DNA of 7,180 nucleotides from an uncultured Clostridia bacterium (GCA_946615495.1 CAMOHY010000110.1:1-7180); one strand, 5' to 3'; positions 1 to 7,000 are shown, numbered from the stretch's first letter. A program made the numbers and translations. Notes: generated by a model not told the origin, from the letters alone.

Positions 1-1137
1 GCCCTGACCATGGAAGACATTGAAAAGACCGTGGTTCGCATCCGCACGGGCCAGACCGTCACTGGCACCGTAGTGCAGATCACCGATGACGAAGTGTGCG
101 TCAACATCGGTTATAAGTCCGATGGTTTGATTAAGCGCTCCGAAATGGTGGAAAAGGACGTGAAGCTCGGTGACGAGATCGAGGTAGAGGTCGTCAAAGT
201 GAACGACGGCGAAGGCAACGTCCTGCTCTCTCAGCGCAACATTGTAAACCGCAAGGCTTGGGAAGCGCTGATGGAAAAATTCGAGAACAACGAATACATC
301 GACGCCGTGGGCAAGGAAGCCGTTAAGGGCGGCCTGCTGGCCAGCGTCGAGGGCGGCATCCGCGCTTTCGTGCCCGCTTCCCAGCTGGCGCAGCGCTACG
401 TGGAAAAGATCGGCCAGTTCGTGGGCCAGCCCATGAAGCTGAAGATCATTGACGTAGACAAGCAGAAGAAGCGCATCGTGGCCAGCCGCAAGCAGGTCAT
501 TGAAGAAGAAAACGCGGCCAAGAAGGCTGCCGCGTGGGAAAAGCTGGAAGAGGGCGCTGTGGTGACCGGTATCGTTCGCCGCTTTGCCGATTTCGGCGCG
601 TTTGTTGACCTGGGCGGCGTGGACGGCCTGATCCACATCACCGACCTGGCCTGGAGCCGCGTGGGCCATCCCAGCGAAGTGCTGCAGGTGAACCAGGAAG
701 TGGAAGTGAAGATCCTGTCCCTGGATCGGGAACGGGAACGCATCCAGCTGGGTTACAAGCAGCTGCAGCCCAAGCCCTGGGACAACATCGAAGAAAAGTA
801 CCCCGTTGGCACCATTCTGGAGCGCAACGTGGTGCGCATTCGTCCCTTCGGCGCTTTCATTGAGCTGGAGCCCGGCGTAGACGGCCTGGTGCATATTTCT
901 CAGTGCGCGCTCACCCGCATTGCCAAGGTGGAAGACGTGCTGGAGGTTGGCCAGCCTGTACGGGTAAAGGTGCTGGCGGTGGATCCCGAAGCCAAGCGCA
1001 TCAGCCTGAGCATCCGGGAAGCCCTGGCCGACGAAGCCTTTGTTGAAAACGACAATCTGGAAATCCCCGGCGAAGTGGAAGAAGCTCCCGTTGCCGAGGA
1101 AGCTCCCGCCGAAGAAGCGCCTGCCGACGCTGAATAA
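1..1137 (+). CDS. rpsA: Ribosomal protein S1 homologue with four S1 domains (5' end probably outside the window)
   Basis: RNA-binding protein of the S1 family, expected to act with the 30S ribosome or on mRNA in the cytoplasm. Residue numbers count from the ATG at position 10. Four S1 (OB-fold) domains lie at about 14-76, 98-162, 181-250 and 265-338. Domains 3 and 4 are the most canonical, with FGAFVDL and VDGLIHI (about 195-210) and FGAFIEL and VDGLVHIS (about 280-297). Domain 2 is divergent. An acidic Glu/Ala/Pro tail (about 340-375) ends the protein. Four domains fit the Bacillota S1 type rather than the six-domain E. coli protein. The frame stays open to base 1 and the nine bases before the ATG hold no Shine-Dalgarno sequence, so the true start is probably upstream. 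In many Clostridia this protein is the C-terminal half of an IspH-S1 fusion; that would fit but cannot be seen here. S1 identity is certain; the start is not. Confidence 0.92.
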   Translation, partial: ALTMEDIEKTVVRIRTGQTVTGTVVQITDDEVCVNIGYKSDGLIKRSEMVEKDVKLGDEIEVEVVKVNDGEGNVLLSQRNIVNRKAWEALMEKFENNEYIDAVGKEAVKGGLLASVEGGIRAFVPASQLAQRYVEKIGQFVGQPMKLKIIDVDKQKKRIVASRKQVIEEENAAKKAAAWEKLEEGAVVTGIVRRFADFGAFVDLGGVDGLIHITDLAWSRVGHPSEVLQVNQEVEVKILSLDRERERIQLGYKQLQPKPWDNIEEKYPVGTILERNVVRIRPFGAFIELEPGVDGLVHISQCALTRIAKVEDVLEVGQPVRVKVLAVDPEAKRISLSIREALADEAFVENDNLEIPGEVEEAPVAEEAPAEEAPADAE

Positions 1138-1152
1138 CTGACGGGAAAACTG

Positions 1153-1191
1153 CTGCCGCGCCCCAACTGCATAGGACGCGGCGGTTTTTTT
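1153..1191 (+). terminator. Rho-independent terminator of the S1 gene
   Basis: An 8-bp GC-rich stem pairs CTGCCGCG (1153-1160) with CGCGGCGG (1177-1184), with one G-T wobble. The loop is 16 nt and a run of seven T follows at 1185-1191. It starts 15 bp after the S1 stop codon, so it separates this gene from the next one downstream. Confidence 0.85.
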
Positions 1192-1271
1192 CTGCCTGTT
1201 TTTGCAAGTTTTTTGGCTTGGCCTTCGTTTATTGATTGAAATTTAAATGATTTCCCGGAGGTTTTTTCTTC

Positions 1272-2510
1272 ATGAAAACGCGTTTTCTTCTGCCCCTGCT
1301 TGTTTTGCTGGCGCTGATTTGCTGCTGCCCCGCCCTGGCGGAGGAGGCGGCGGATTTGACGGATCAATGCAAATTTTCCGCTTCTCCCGGTAAATTCAAG
1401 CTGACCCGGATGTACGACCGGGATTACCGCACGGCGTATATGAGCGATAAACAGCGCAACCCCCACGTGGAGCTGACCGCGCCCAGCGGAAGCCCTGTGT
1501 TCAGCCTGTATGTATGCTTTGCCGGGAAAACGCTGACCCCCTGGCAATTGGAAGCCAAGCGCGGAGGAAAATGGGAAACGGTGTACGAAAGCCAGGGCAG
1601 CTATGCCCATGAATACGTGGCGCTGCCGGAGGGAGAAACCGCCCTGCGCATCAAGCCCATCGCGGAAAAGGCAATGGTGCTCGCCATCAACGAGATTTTC
1701 GCCTTCGGCCCCGGCGACGCCCCCGACTTCGTGCAAACCTGGCAGCCCACCCCGGAAAAGGCGGACCTGATGGTGATTGCGGCGCACCCGGACGATGAAA
1801 TTCTTTTCTTCGGCGGGGCCATTCCCACCTACGCCACGGAAAAGGGCCTGAACGTGGTGGTGGTGTACATGACCAACGGCACCACCAAGGACGGCATCAC
1901 CTCCCGGCGCAGCGAGCTGCTCAACGGCCTATGGGAAATGGGCGTAAGGAATTATCCGGTGGTAAACAGCTTTGACGACCTGTATTCCAGCAAGCTGCAG
2001 AAAGGGTATGAGGTTTGGGGCAAAACCAAGACCTACCAGTTCATTACCCAAATGTACCGGCAGTACAAGCCCGAAGTGGTCGTCACCCACGATGTGAACG
2101 GCGAATACGGCCACGGCGCTCACCGGGTGTGCGCCGACGCGGCGCAGCACTGCATCGCTTCCGCCGCTGACGCCGGGGTGTACGCCGATTCCGCCGCTCA
2201 GTACGGCGCCTGGCAGGTAAAAAAGCTGTATCTGCATTTGTACAAGGAAAATGTGATCGAAATGGACTGGGACCAGCCCCTTTCCACCCTCCAAGGCAGA
2301 ACGGGCTATGAAACGGCGCTGGACGCCTACACCTGGCACGTTTCCCAGCACGAGGCAGGCCAGAAAAACCCCAAGACCGGCAAATTTGAAGTGTTCACCG
2401 TGGAGCCCCGCGCCAGCGATTACAGCTGCTACCGCTTTGGCCTGGCTTACAGCGCCGTGGGACCGGACACGGAAAAAACCGACTTCTTTGAAAATATTCC
2501 CGGCTATTAA
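1272..2510 (+). CDS. Secreted PIG-L family deacetylase with a discoidin-like N-terminal domain
   Basis: Probable zinc-dependent N-acetylglucosamine-type deacetylase (PIG-L/LmbE family) acting outside the cell. A Sec signal peptide is visible: Lys2 and Arg4, a hydrophobic stretch 5-19, and a likely cleavage site ALA|EE at 23/24. Three cysteines (17-19) lie in the hydrophobic core, but no proper lipobox precedes them. Residues about 30-147 look like a beta-rich F5/8 type C (discoidin-like) module, with the DRDYRTAY pattern near 49 and a closing NEIFAFG. The catalytic domain starts near 164 and carries AHPDDE (171-176), with H172 and D175 as expected zinc ligands and D174 as expected base. It also has RRSEL (212-216) and a second metal motif, H273 to GHGAH (280-284), with H284 as third ligand. 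All key residues are present. GGAGG (1257-1261) lies 10 nt before the ATG. The gene stands alone between two terminator-like regions. Family assignment is firm; the N-terminal domain call is from pattern only, and the substrate is unknown (cell-wall sugar, host glycan or exopolysaccharide are possible). Confidence 0.88.
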   Translation: MKTRFLLPLLVLLALICCCPALAEEAADLTDQCKFSASPGKFKLTRMYDRDYRTAYMSDKQRNPHVELTAPSGSPVFSLYVCFAGKTLTPWQLEAKRGGKWETVYESQGSYAHEYVALPEGETALRIKPIAEKAMVLAINEIFAFGPGDAPDFVQTWQPTPEKADLMVIAAHPDDEILFFGGAIPTYATEKGLNVVVVYMTNGTTKDGITSRRSELLNGLWEMGVRNYPVVNSFDDLYSSKLQKGYEVWGKTKTYQFITQMYRQYKPEVVVTHDVNGEYGHGAHRVCADAAQHCIASAADAGVYADSAAQYGAWQVKKLYLHLYKENVIEMDWDQPLSTLQGRTGYETALDAYTWHVSQHEAGQKNPKTGKFEVFTVEPRASDYSCYRFGLAYSAVGPDTEKTDFFENIPGY

Positions 2511-2536
2511 CGCTCCGCCGTCATACAGACAATTCA

Positions 2537-2665
2537 GGGGCCGTCTCAGATCAGGAAGTATTTACCAATCCCCCGAAAACCTATAAAATGCGGCACAAGA
2601 TTCCAACCAGATTGGCAGAATCTTGTGCCATTTTCATTTGGAAAAATGAGTTCTGAGACAGCCCC
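2537..2665. mobile_element. MITE-like 129-bp element with 14-bp terminal inverted repeats
   Basis: The left end GGGGCCGTCTCAGA (2537-2550) and the right end TCTGAGACAGCCCC (2652-2665) are inverted repeats matching at 13 of 14 positions. The inside is non-coding and contains a second perfect inverted repeat (2592-2603 with 2618-2629). Small size, no transposase, terminal repeats and insertion between two convergent genes fit a miniature inverted-repeat transposable element. From memory, GGGGCTGTCTCAGA-type ends resemble those of some insertion sequences such as the IS1182 group; I could not check this. No exact target duplication is seen: the flanks are ATTCA on the left and ATTTCA on the right. 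Confidence 0.6.
2586..2640. terminator. Strong hairpin inside the MITE-like element, possible terminator of the PIG-L gene
   Basis: GGCACAAGATTC (2592-2603) pairs perfectly with GAATCTTGTGCC (2618-2629) around a 14-nt loop. The stem can extend outward as AAAAT (2586-2590 region) with ATTTT (2630-2634) across a one-base bulge. The T-rich stretch ATTTTCATTT follows on the plus strand, and an A-rich stretch precedes it, so it could stop transcription from either side. The U-tract is interrupted, so termination is only a possibility. Confidence 0.4.
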
Positions 2666-2691
2666 ATTTCAGACTGCCGGCAAACTCCGGG

Positions 2692-2713
2692 AAAAATTCC
2701 TCCGGGAATTTTT
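2692..2713. terminator. Symmetric AT-rich hairpin, possible bidirectional terminator between convergent genes
   Basis: AAAAATTCC (2692-2700) pairs with GGAATTTTT (2705-2713) around a 4-nt loop. On the plus strand more T follow (to 2720, with one A). On the minus strand the hairpin begins directly after the spoIIE stop codon and its second arm ends in five T. Only two G-C pairs are present, so the stem is weak. Its place between two convergent genes supports a terminator role for spoIIE. Confidence 0.5.
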
Positions 2714-5053
2714 TTATTTTCCTCGCCGTTCCCTGCCTGCCACCCTGGCGCAGAGCACGGTCATATCGTCGGGCGGCAGGCCGTCCCGCTGCATAAGGGC
2801 TTCCCGAAGCAGCGTATCGGCCACGCGCTGGGGCTCGCTGTCCCGGCAGCGGCGCAGAATGGAAAGCATGTCCTCCTCCTGCGCAAAGGCGTCGGCAATG
2901 CCGTCGCTCATCAAAAGCAGCGTATCCCCTTCCCCCAAGGTGAAATGGTGCTCCATGGGCGTTATGTGCTCAATGATGCCCAGCGGCAGGGCAGCCCCCT
3001 CCACCGTGTGGATTTTCTGCCCCTGAATGATAAAGGAGGCGCAGGCCCCCAGCTTGTTCATGGCCGTCTCCCCGGTCCATAGATCAATGAGGCACAAATC
3101 CACCGTGGCAAATTTTTCTCCTCCCGTGGCGGAAAGCATGGCGCCGTTCACTGCCGTCATGGCCTGGGCGCGGGTGTAGCCCGCTTCCAGGCACAGGGAC
3201 AGCAATTCCAGCGTTTTCCGGCTTTCCTCCTGAGCGCCCGCGCCGTGGCCCATGCCGTCGCTGAGGGCCAGCAATTCCTGGCCGCCGGGCAGGGGCCGGG
3301 ATAGCACCGCGTCGCCGTTGTCCGGCCGCCGGCCCGTGCGCCGCGCCCGGTCCTGGGTCACGGCGCAGGCAGTGGCCATGCCGGTGGCCACGCTGAGCGG
3401 CGGCTCCTCCTCCAGAATGATTCTTTCTCCCCGCTGCTCCGTCACTGCCAACGGCAGGCGCAATTCCAGGCTGAGCTGATTGGCCAGCATATCCATGGCC
3501 GTGGGACGCAGGGCCAGCGGATCGCACTTTAAACATACCGTCATCCTGCCGTCCACCCGCTTCACAAATGCCGCATGCCCCGGAAAGCGCATATCCTGCA
3601 GCGCTTCTTCCGTCAAGGAAACCCAAAGCGCCTCTTCGCTGTCGCCGCTTACGCCCTCCAGGCTGATGCGCTGCGCCGCCTGGGAAAGCGCCGTCAAATG
3701 GGTTTGCAGCATATCCCGCTCATAGGAAGCGCAAATGGAGCGCTGCATGCGGGCATGGCGGTCCGCGTCCAGGTGGGAAAGCAAATCGGGGATGCGGGAA
3801 ATGCGGGGGCACAGGGAAAAATACGCATTGATGATGCGCAGGTATTCTTCCGTGTCCTCTCCCCGCTGGGCCAGGGCCTGCATGCCTTCTTTGGTCTCCT
3901 CATATTTTTCATGCCAGCAGATGGGCAGCCGGTCACAGCCCGCGCACAGGGTTTCGGTCAGCGCTTCGCTTTCCTCCGCCGGGCTCAGGGGTTCGATGCG
4001 CGCCTGCGGCAGGGCGTCGGCCATGCAGTCGATGGCCCGCACCCAGCGCTGCATTTTCAGCCGCGTGTAAGCGTTTTCCTTGGGTTCGCTCCACTGCGCC
4101 ATGCGCAGGGCCCGGCCAATACGGTTCAGCCACTTGCCGGGCAAAAGGCAAAAGGCCAGCGCGGCCCCCGCCTCCGCCGCGAAAACGAAGGGAAGAAACT
4201 GAAAAGCGACGAGATAGGAGGCGGTGGCGGCAGCGAGCAAATACAAAAGCGCCGCCGCGGCCCTGTTTTTCCCCTGAAACATGCCGGACAAAAGCGCCCC
4301 AAAGGCCAAATTGATGAGCGGCAGCGCGCTTTGGCCGCCCACCAGCAGGGACAGACCGCAGCCCAGGCCCAGGCACGCCCCCGCCGGGCTGCCGCAGAGC
4401 CAGGAAAAGGTGAGCACGGAAAAAACGCAGGCAAAATAGCCCAAATTTACCTGAAAGGCCGAAATCCGCCCCGCCCCTGCCGCGAGCAGCAGCGCGGGCA
4501 GCAGCAGGCACAGGGCGTCATCCTGCGTGAGCCGTTTGGGCCGGGCGGACATGAGCTGCGCCGCCTTCAGCAGGGCCGGCATGAAGGCCACGCCCAGCAG
4601 CACCCCCGCCCCCAGCAAAATCACGGTTTGCGTATCCTGCGCCTGCAGGGCGCCGGGGAGGGCGCGAAGCAGAAGCACGGCGCCGGTCAGCGCCATGGCG
4701 CCGCCGGTTTTTTGTTCCTTGATCCGGGAAAACAAAAAACACAGCGGGCACGCCAGCAGCTGGCCTATATCCAACGGCTGGCCCCAAAGGGTGCGGAAAA
4801 ACACCCCCGCCGCCACGCCGGCCAGGGCTTCCCAGGGCTTTTTCCCCGCGGCCAGCAGCGCCATCAGGCAGCACACCGCAAAGGGCGAGGGCACGGAAAA
4901 GCACTGCGCCAGGCTGAGCAGAAAAAACGCTCCCGCCGTGGGCATGCGCCGCAGCAAAACGGCGCTCCCTTCTTTGATACCCTTCCTGAGCCGATTCCCC
5001 GGCGCTTTCCGTTTTTTCTTTTGCATGGGCATGTTCCAATGAAGCTGCTCCAT
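2714..5053 (-). CDS. spoIIE: Stage II sporulation protein E, membrane-bound PP2C serine phosphatase
   Basis: In the known family, SpoIIE sits at the polar septum through FtsZ and dephosphorylates the anti-anti-sigma factor SpoIIAA, which releases sigma-F in the forespore. At 779 residues it is slightly shorter than the B. subtilis protein (about 827). A basic cytoplasmic N-terminus (11-27, Lys/Arg-rich) is followed by many hydrophobic segments over about 37-305, matching the multi-span membrane domain. A linker (about 310-555) carries a cysteine cluster, C370xxC373 and C379-W380, at the place of the conserved SpoIIE cysteines. The PP2C domain (about 555-772) shows NGD (579-581), SDGMGHG (598-604), MSDGIADAF (715-723) and DDMTV (762-766), so the expected metal-binding aspartates D581, D599, D717 and D763 (or D762) are all present. 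The chosen ATG has a GGGGGA Shine-Dalgarno-like stretch 6 nt upstream; in-frame ATGs at residues 8 and 10 lack a well-placed one. It appears monocistronic. The tilS, hprT and ftsH genes that follow it in B. subtilis are absent here. Confidence 0.96.
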   Translation of the reverse strand: MEQLHWNMPMQKKKRKAPGNRLRKGIKEGSAVLLRRMPTAGAFFLLSLAQCFSVPSPFAVCCLMALLAAGKKPWEALAGVAAGVFFRTLWGQPLDIGQLLACPLCFLFSRIKEQKTGGAMALTGAVLLLRALPGALQAQDTQTVILLGAGVLLGVAFMPALLKAAQLMSARPKRLTQDDALCLLLPALLLAAGAGRISAFQVNLGYFACVFSVLTFSWLCGSPAGACLGLGCGLSLLVGGQSALPLINLAFGALLSGMFQGKNRAAAALLYLLAAATASYLVAFQFLPFVFAAEAGAALAFCLLPGKWLNRIGRALRMAQWSEPKENAYTRLKMQRWVRAIDCMADALPQARIEPLSPAEESEALTETLCAGCDRLPICWHEKYEETKEGMQALAQRGEDTEEYLRIINAYFSLCPRISRIPDLLSHLDADRHARMQRSICASYERDMLQTHLTALSQAAQRISLEGVSGDSEEALWVSLTEEALQDMRFPGHAAFVKRVDGRMTVCLKCDPLALRPTAMDMLANQLSLELRLPLAVTEQRGERIILEEEPPLSVATGMATACAVTQDRARRTGRRPDNGDAVLSRPLPGGQELLALSDGMGHGAGAQEESRKTLELLSLCLEAGYTRAQAMTAVNGAMLSATGGEKFATVDLCLIDLWTGETAMNKLGACASFIIQGQKIHTVEGAALPLGIIEHITPMEHHFTLGEGDTLLLMSDGIADAFAQEEDMLSILRRCRDSEPQRVADTLLREALMQRDGLPPDDMTVLCARVAGRERRGK

Positions 5054-5088
5054 GGCCTGTCCCCCATCATCCCGGTTTGAATGGCTTC

Positions 5089-5144
5089 ATCATAGGTTCA
5101 TTCTCCGCTCCCGGCCGTCGAAGCAAGGCGCGGGAATTGTCGAG
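5089..5144 (-). promoter_or_regulatory. Putative Spo0A-controlled promoter of spoIIE
   Basis: Read on the minus strand, a -10 box TATGAT (5089-5094, one mismatch to TATAAT) lies about 36 bp before the spoIIE ATG. No good -35 hexamer exists at 17 bp. Instead a Spo0A-box-like heptamer, written on the plus strand as CGTCGAA (5116-5122), lies 21 bp upstream of the -10, that is over the -35 region. A second, TTGTCGAG (5137-5144), lies 22 bp further up, about two helical turns. Each has one mismatch to TTGTCGAA or TGTCGAA. In B. subtilis spoIIE is transcribed by sigma-A RNA polymerase activated by phosphorylated Spo0A bound near -35. The layout matches; the binding itself is inference. Confidence 0.5.
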
Positions 5145-5237
5145 CCGCCTCGTCCGTTTGCCGCATTTCCCGTGTTTTTTCCAAATTATCACGCTTCCGG
5201 GCTTTGGGAAGGAACCCTTTTCTTCAATTTATGTCTT

Positions 5238-5265
5238 TTCAAACAGAATAAAAATATGGTATACT
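5238..5265 (+). promoter_or_regulatory. Sigma-A-type extended -10 promoter for the acetyltransferase-methyltransferase operon
   Basis: TATACT (5260-5265) is preceded by TG at 5257-5258 with one intervening base, the extended -10 pattern. A weak -35, TTCAAA (5238-5243, four of six matches), lies 16 bp upstream, and the flanking DNA is A/T-rich. Transcription would begin near 5272, giving a short leader of about 26 nt before the ATG at 5298. Confidence 0.65.
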
Positions 5266-5297
5266 GTTATGAATGAACCGGAAAAGGAGCGAAAAAA

Positions 5298-5828
5298 ATG
5301 CACATCAGCGAACTGCCGCGGGAGCAGTTTGAAGGCTATCAGGTGGTTTTTTCCTATGAAAGCAAGGGCTATTACGATTTTAAAATGCGCAGCACCCAAA
5401 ATGTGTTCGCCATGGAATTCGTGCGCACGCCCTGCGCTCCGGTGCATAAGGAATTTGTGGACCATCTTTTCGCCCCTCATTGGGACGACCCCCACGCCTA
5501 CGCCCTGTGGGACGGAAGGGAAATGCGCGCCATTTTAGAGGTGACCCCGGAAAACTGGAATAACCGCCTGCGCGTGACCAACCTGTGCGTGCAGGAGGGC
5601 TACCGCCGCCGGGGCTTTGGCACGCTGCTGATGACCCGCGCCCGCGAAATTGCCCGCGCCCAGCACCGCCGCGCCCTGATCCTGGAAACCCAAAGCTGCA
5701 ACACCGCCGCCATCTCCTTTTACCTTTCCCAGGGCCTGACGCTGATGGGCTTCAACGCCTGCGAATATTCCAATGAGGACGTGGCCCGCCATGAAATGCG
5801 CTTGGAAATGGGCTGCCTGTTGGAATAA
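5298..5828 (+). CDS. GNAT family N-acetyltransferase, similar to streptothricin acetyltransferase-like proteins
   Basis: Predicted acetyl-CoA-dependent N-acetyltransferase, cytoplasmic, 176 residues, the usual size of a single GNAT domain. The acetyl-CoA-binding motif A is clear: a beta strand with V93 to V98, then the pyrophosphate loop RRRGFG (103-108; family pattern Q/R-x-x-G-x-G/A) and the helix that follows. Motif B is seen as LETQ (129-132), N135 and FY (141-142), followed by GL (146-147). The LETQ...N...FY pattern together with a late Y-S-N segment (157-159) resembles the SatA-type streptothricin acetyltransferase group as I remember it. Substrate specificity cannot be read from this; other amines or protein N-termini are possible. 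The Shine-Dalgarno AAGGAG (5284-5289) lies 8 nt before the ATG. The methyltransferase gene follows after 29 bp, so the two are probably co-transcribed. Confidence 0.88.
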   Translation: MHISELPREQFEGYQVVFSYESKGYYDFKMRSTQNVFAMEFVRTPCAPVHKEFVDHLFAPHWDDPHAYALWDGREMRAILEVTPENWNNRLRVTNLCVQEGYRRRGFGTLLMTRAREIARAQHRRALILETQSCNTAAISFYLSQGLTLMGFNACEYSNEDVARHEMRLEMGCLLE

Positions 5829-5857
5829 AAAAAGCGTCAAGCAGAGGGGGAAGCATC

Positions 5858-6958
5858 ATGGAATTTCTGGCCGCTGCCGCCTTCGGGCTGGAAGGCCTGG
5901 TTAAAAAAGAACTGAACCAAATGGGGCTGGAGGCCAAGGGCGAAACCGGCGGCGCGCGTTTTTCCGCCACGGCCGCCCAGGCCTTCCGCGCCAATTTATG
6001 GCTGCGCACGGCGGACCGGGTGCTGCTCATCGTGGGCGAGGGCAAGGCGCTCTCCTTTGAGGACTTGTTTCAATTGGTGCTCAGCCTGCCCTGGGAGGAT
6101 TATCTGCCCCGAAACGCCCGCTTTCCCGTCAGCGGCAAGTGTGCCCGCAGCCAGCTGATGAGCGTGCGGGACTGCCAGGCCATCACCAAAAAAGCCATTG
6201 CCGAGCGCTTAAAGCGTCATTACCATCTTTCCTGGTGCGAAGAAACGGGGCCGGAATTCGCGGTGGAGGTAAGCCTCCATGGCGACGTGGCGCGCCTGAC
6301 CCTGGATACCAGCGGCGACGCCCTGAACCGCCGGGGCTACCGCACCTGGAACGGCGAAGCGCCGCTGAGGGAAACGCTGGCCGCGGCCCTGGTGATGCTT
6401 TCCCCCTGGCGCCCGGATATGCCCCTGTGGGACCCCTGCTGCGGCACCGGCACCCTGCTTATCGAGGCGGCGTATCTGCGCGCCCATCGCGCTCCCGGTC
6501 TGAGCCGGGGCTTTGCCTGCGAAAATTGGCCCTGTTTCCCCAAGGAAGAAATGGCCCTGCTTCGTAAGGATGCGGAAAGCCAGTTCGATCCCCAAAAAAT
6601 CGGCATGATCGGCGGCAGCGATATCGACCCGGAGGCGCTGACCCTGTGCAAGCGCCATATCAAGCAGGCGGGCCTTTCCGGCAAAATCACCGTGATGCAG
6701 AAGGACCTGCGGGATTTGACGCTGGACGCGGCCCATCCCATGTTTTTGCTCAATCCGCCTTACGGCGAGCGGCTCAGCGACCGCAAGCAGTGCGAAAGCC
6801 TGTACCGCGCCATCCGCCAGCTTTACGACCGGCACCCGGACGCCCGCCTGGGCGTCATCACCGCCCACACCGGCTTTGAACGGTGCTTTGGCAAGCGCTC
6901 CAGCCAAAAACGCCGCCTGTACAACGGGCGGCTGGAATGCGAATATCTCATTTATTAA
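5858..6958 (+). CDS. rlmL: THUMP-domain class I SAM-dependent rRNA methyltransferase (RlmL/YpsC type)
   Basis: Predicted guanine-N2 methyltransferase of 23S rRNA, the single-enzyme counterpart of the RlmL half of E. coli RlmKL. Length is 366 residues, close to Bacillota YpsC proteins. An N-terminal ferredoxin-like part (about 1-50) leads into a THUMP RNA-binding domain (about 50-150). The linker RRGYRTWNGEAPLRETLAAAL (about 158-178) is typical of this family. The catalytic Rossmann domain follows: SAM-binding motif I DPCCGTGT (192-199), acidic motif II GSDID (253-257) with D255, a motif III aspartate D283, and catalytic motif IV NPPYGERL (299-306), the N-P-P-Y signature of exocyclic amino methylation. 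All motifs are intact. GAGGGGGA (5844-5851) is a strong Shine-Dalgarno a few nt before the ATG. It is second in a likely two-gene operon after the GNAT gene. The exact target base is inferred from the family only. Confidence 0.92.
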   Translation: MEFLAAAAFGLEGLVKKELNQMGLEAKGETGGARFSATAAQAFRANLWLRTADRVLLIVGEGKALSFEDLFQLVLSLPWEDYLPRNARFPVSGKCARSQLMSVRDCQAITKKAIAERLKRHYHLSWCEETGPEFAVEVSLHGDVARLTLDTSGDALNRRGYRTWNGEAPLRETLAAALVMLSPWRPDMPLWDPCCGTGTLLIEAAYLRAHRAPGLSRGFACENWPCFPKEEMALLRKDAESQFDPQKIGMIGGSDIDPEALTLCKRHIKQAGLSGKITVMQKDLRDLTLDAAHPMFLLNPPYGERLSDRKQCESLYRAIRQLYDRHPDARLGVITAHTGFERCFGKRSSQKRRLYNGRLECEYLIY

Positions 6959-7000
6959 ACAACTTTTCAGTCCTTTTCCGCTCTGCCGCTGCAATGCTGC

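Noticed and set aside
1202..1248. Possible promoter of the PIG-L gene (TTGCAA, TTGGCC, TTAAAT-like boxes)
   Set aside because: A promoter must exist after the S1 terminator, but no pair of boxes has both good matches and 16-18 bp spacing, so I do not assign one.
900..1787. 295-codon minus-strand open frame across the S1 3' end, the terminator and the PIG-L 5' part
   Set aside because: It overlaps two well-supported genes and runs through the S1 terminator. The product is low complexity (Ser/Ala-rich) with no domain.
2308..2586. 92-codon plus-strand open frame overlapping the end of the PIG-L gene
   Set aside because: It is a frame shadow of the PIG-L C-terminus that runs into the inverted-repeat element, with no domain.
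3575..5080. Long open frame of 501 codons on the plus strand opposite spoIIE
   Set aside because: It is an antisense shadow of spoIIE. The product is rich in Gln, Arg, Gly and Ala with no recognisable domain, and the opposite strand has all SpoIIE motifs. High GC at third positions removes stops from the complementary frame.
5077..5538. 153-codon plus-strand open frame ahead of and overlapping the acetyltransferase gene
   Set aside because: It crosses the divergent promoter region and is out of frame with the GNAT motifs. The acetyltransferase start at 5298 has its own strong Shine-Dalgarno sequence.
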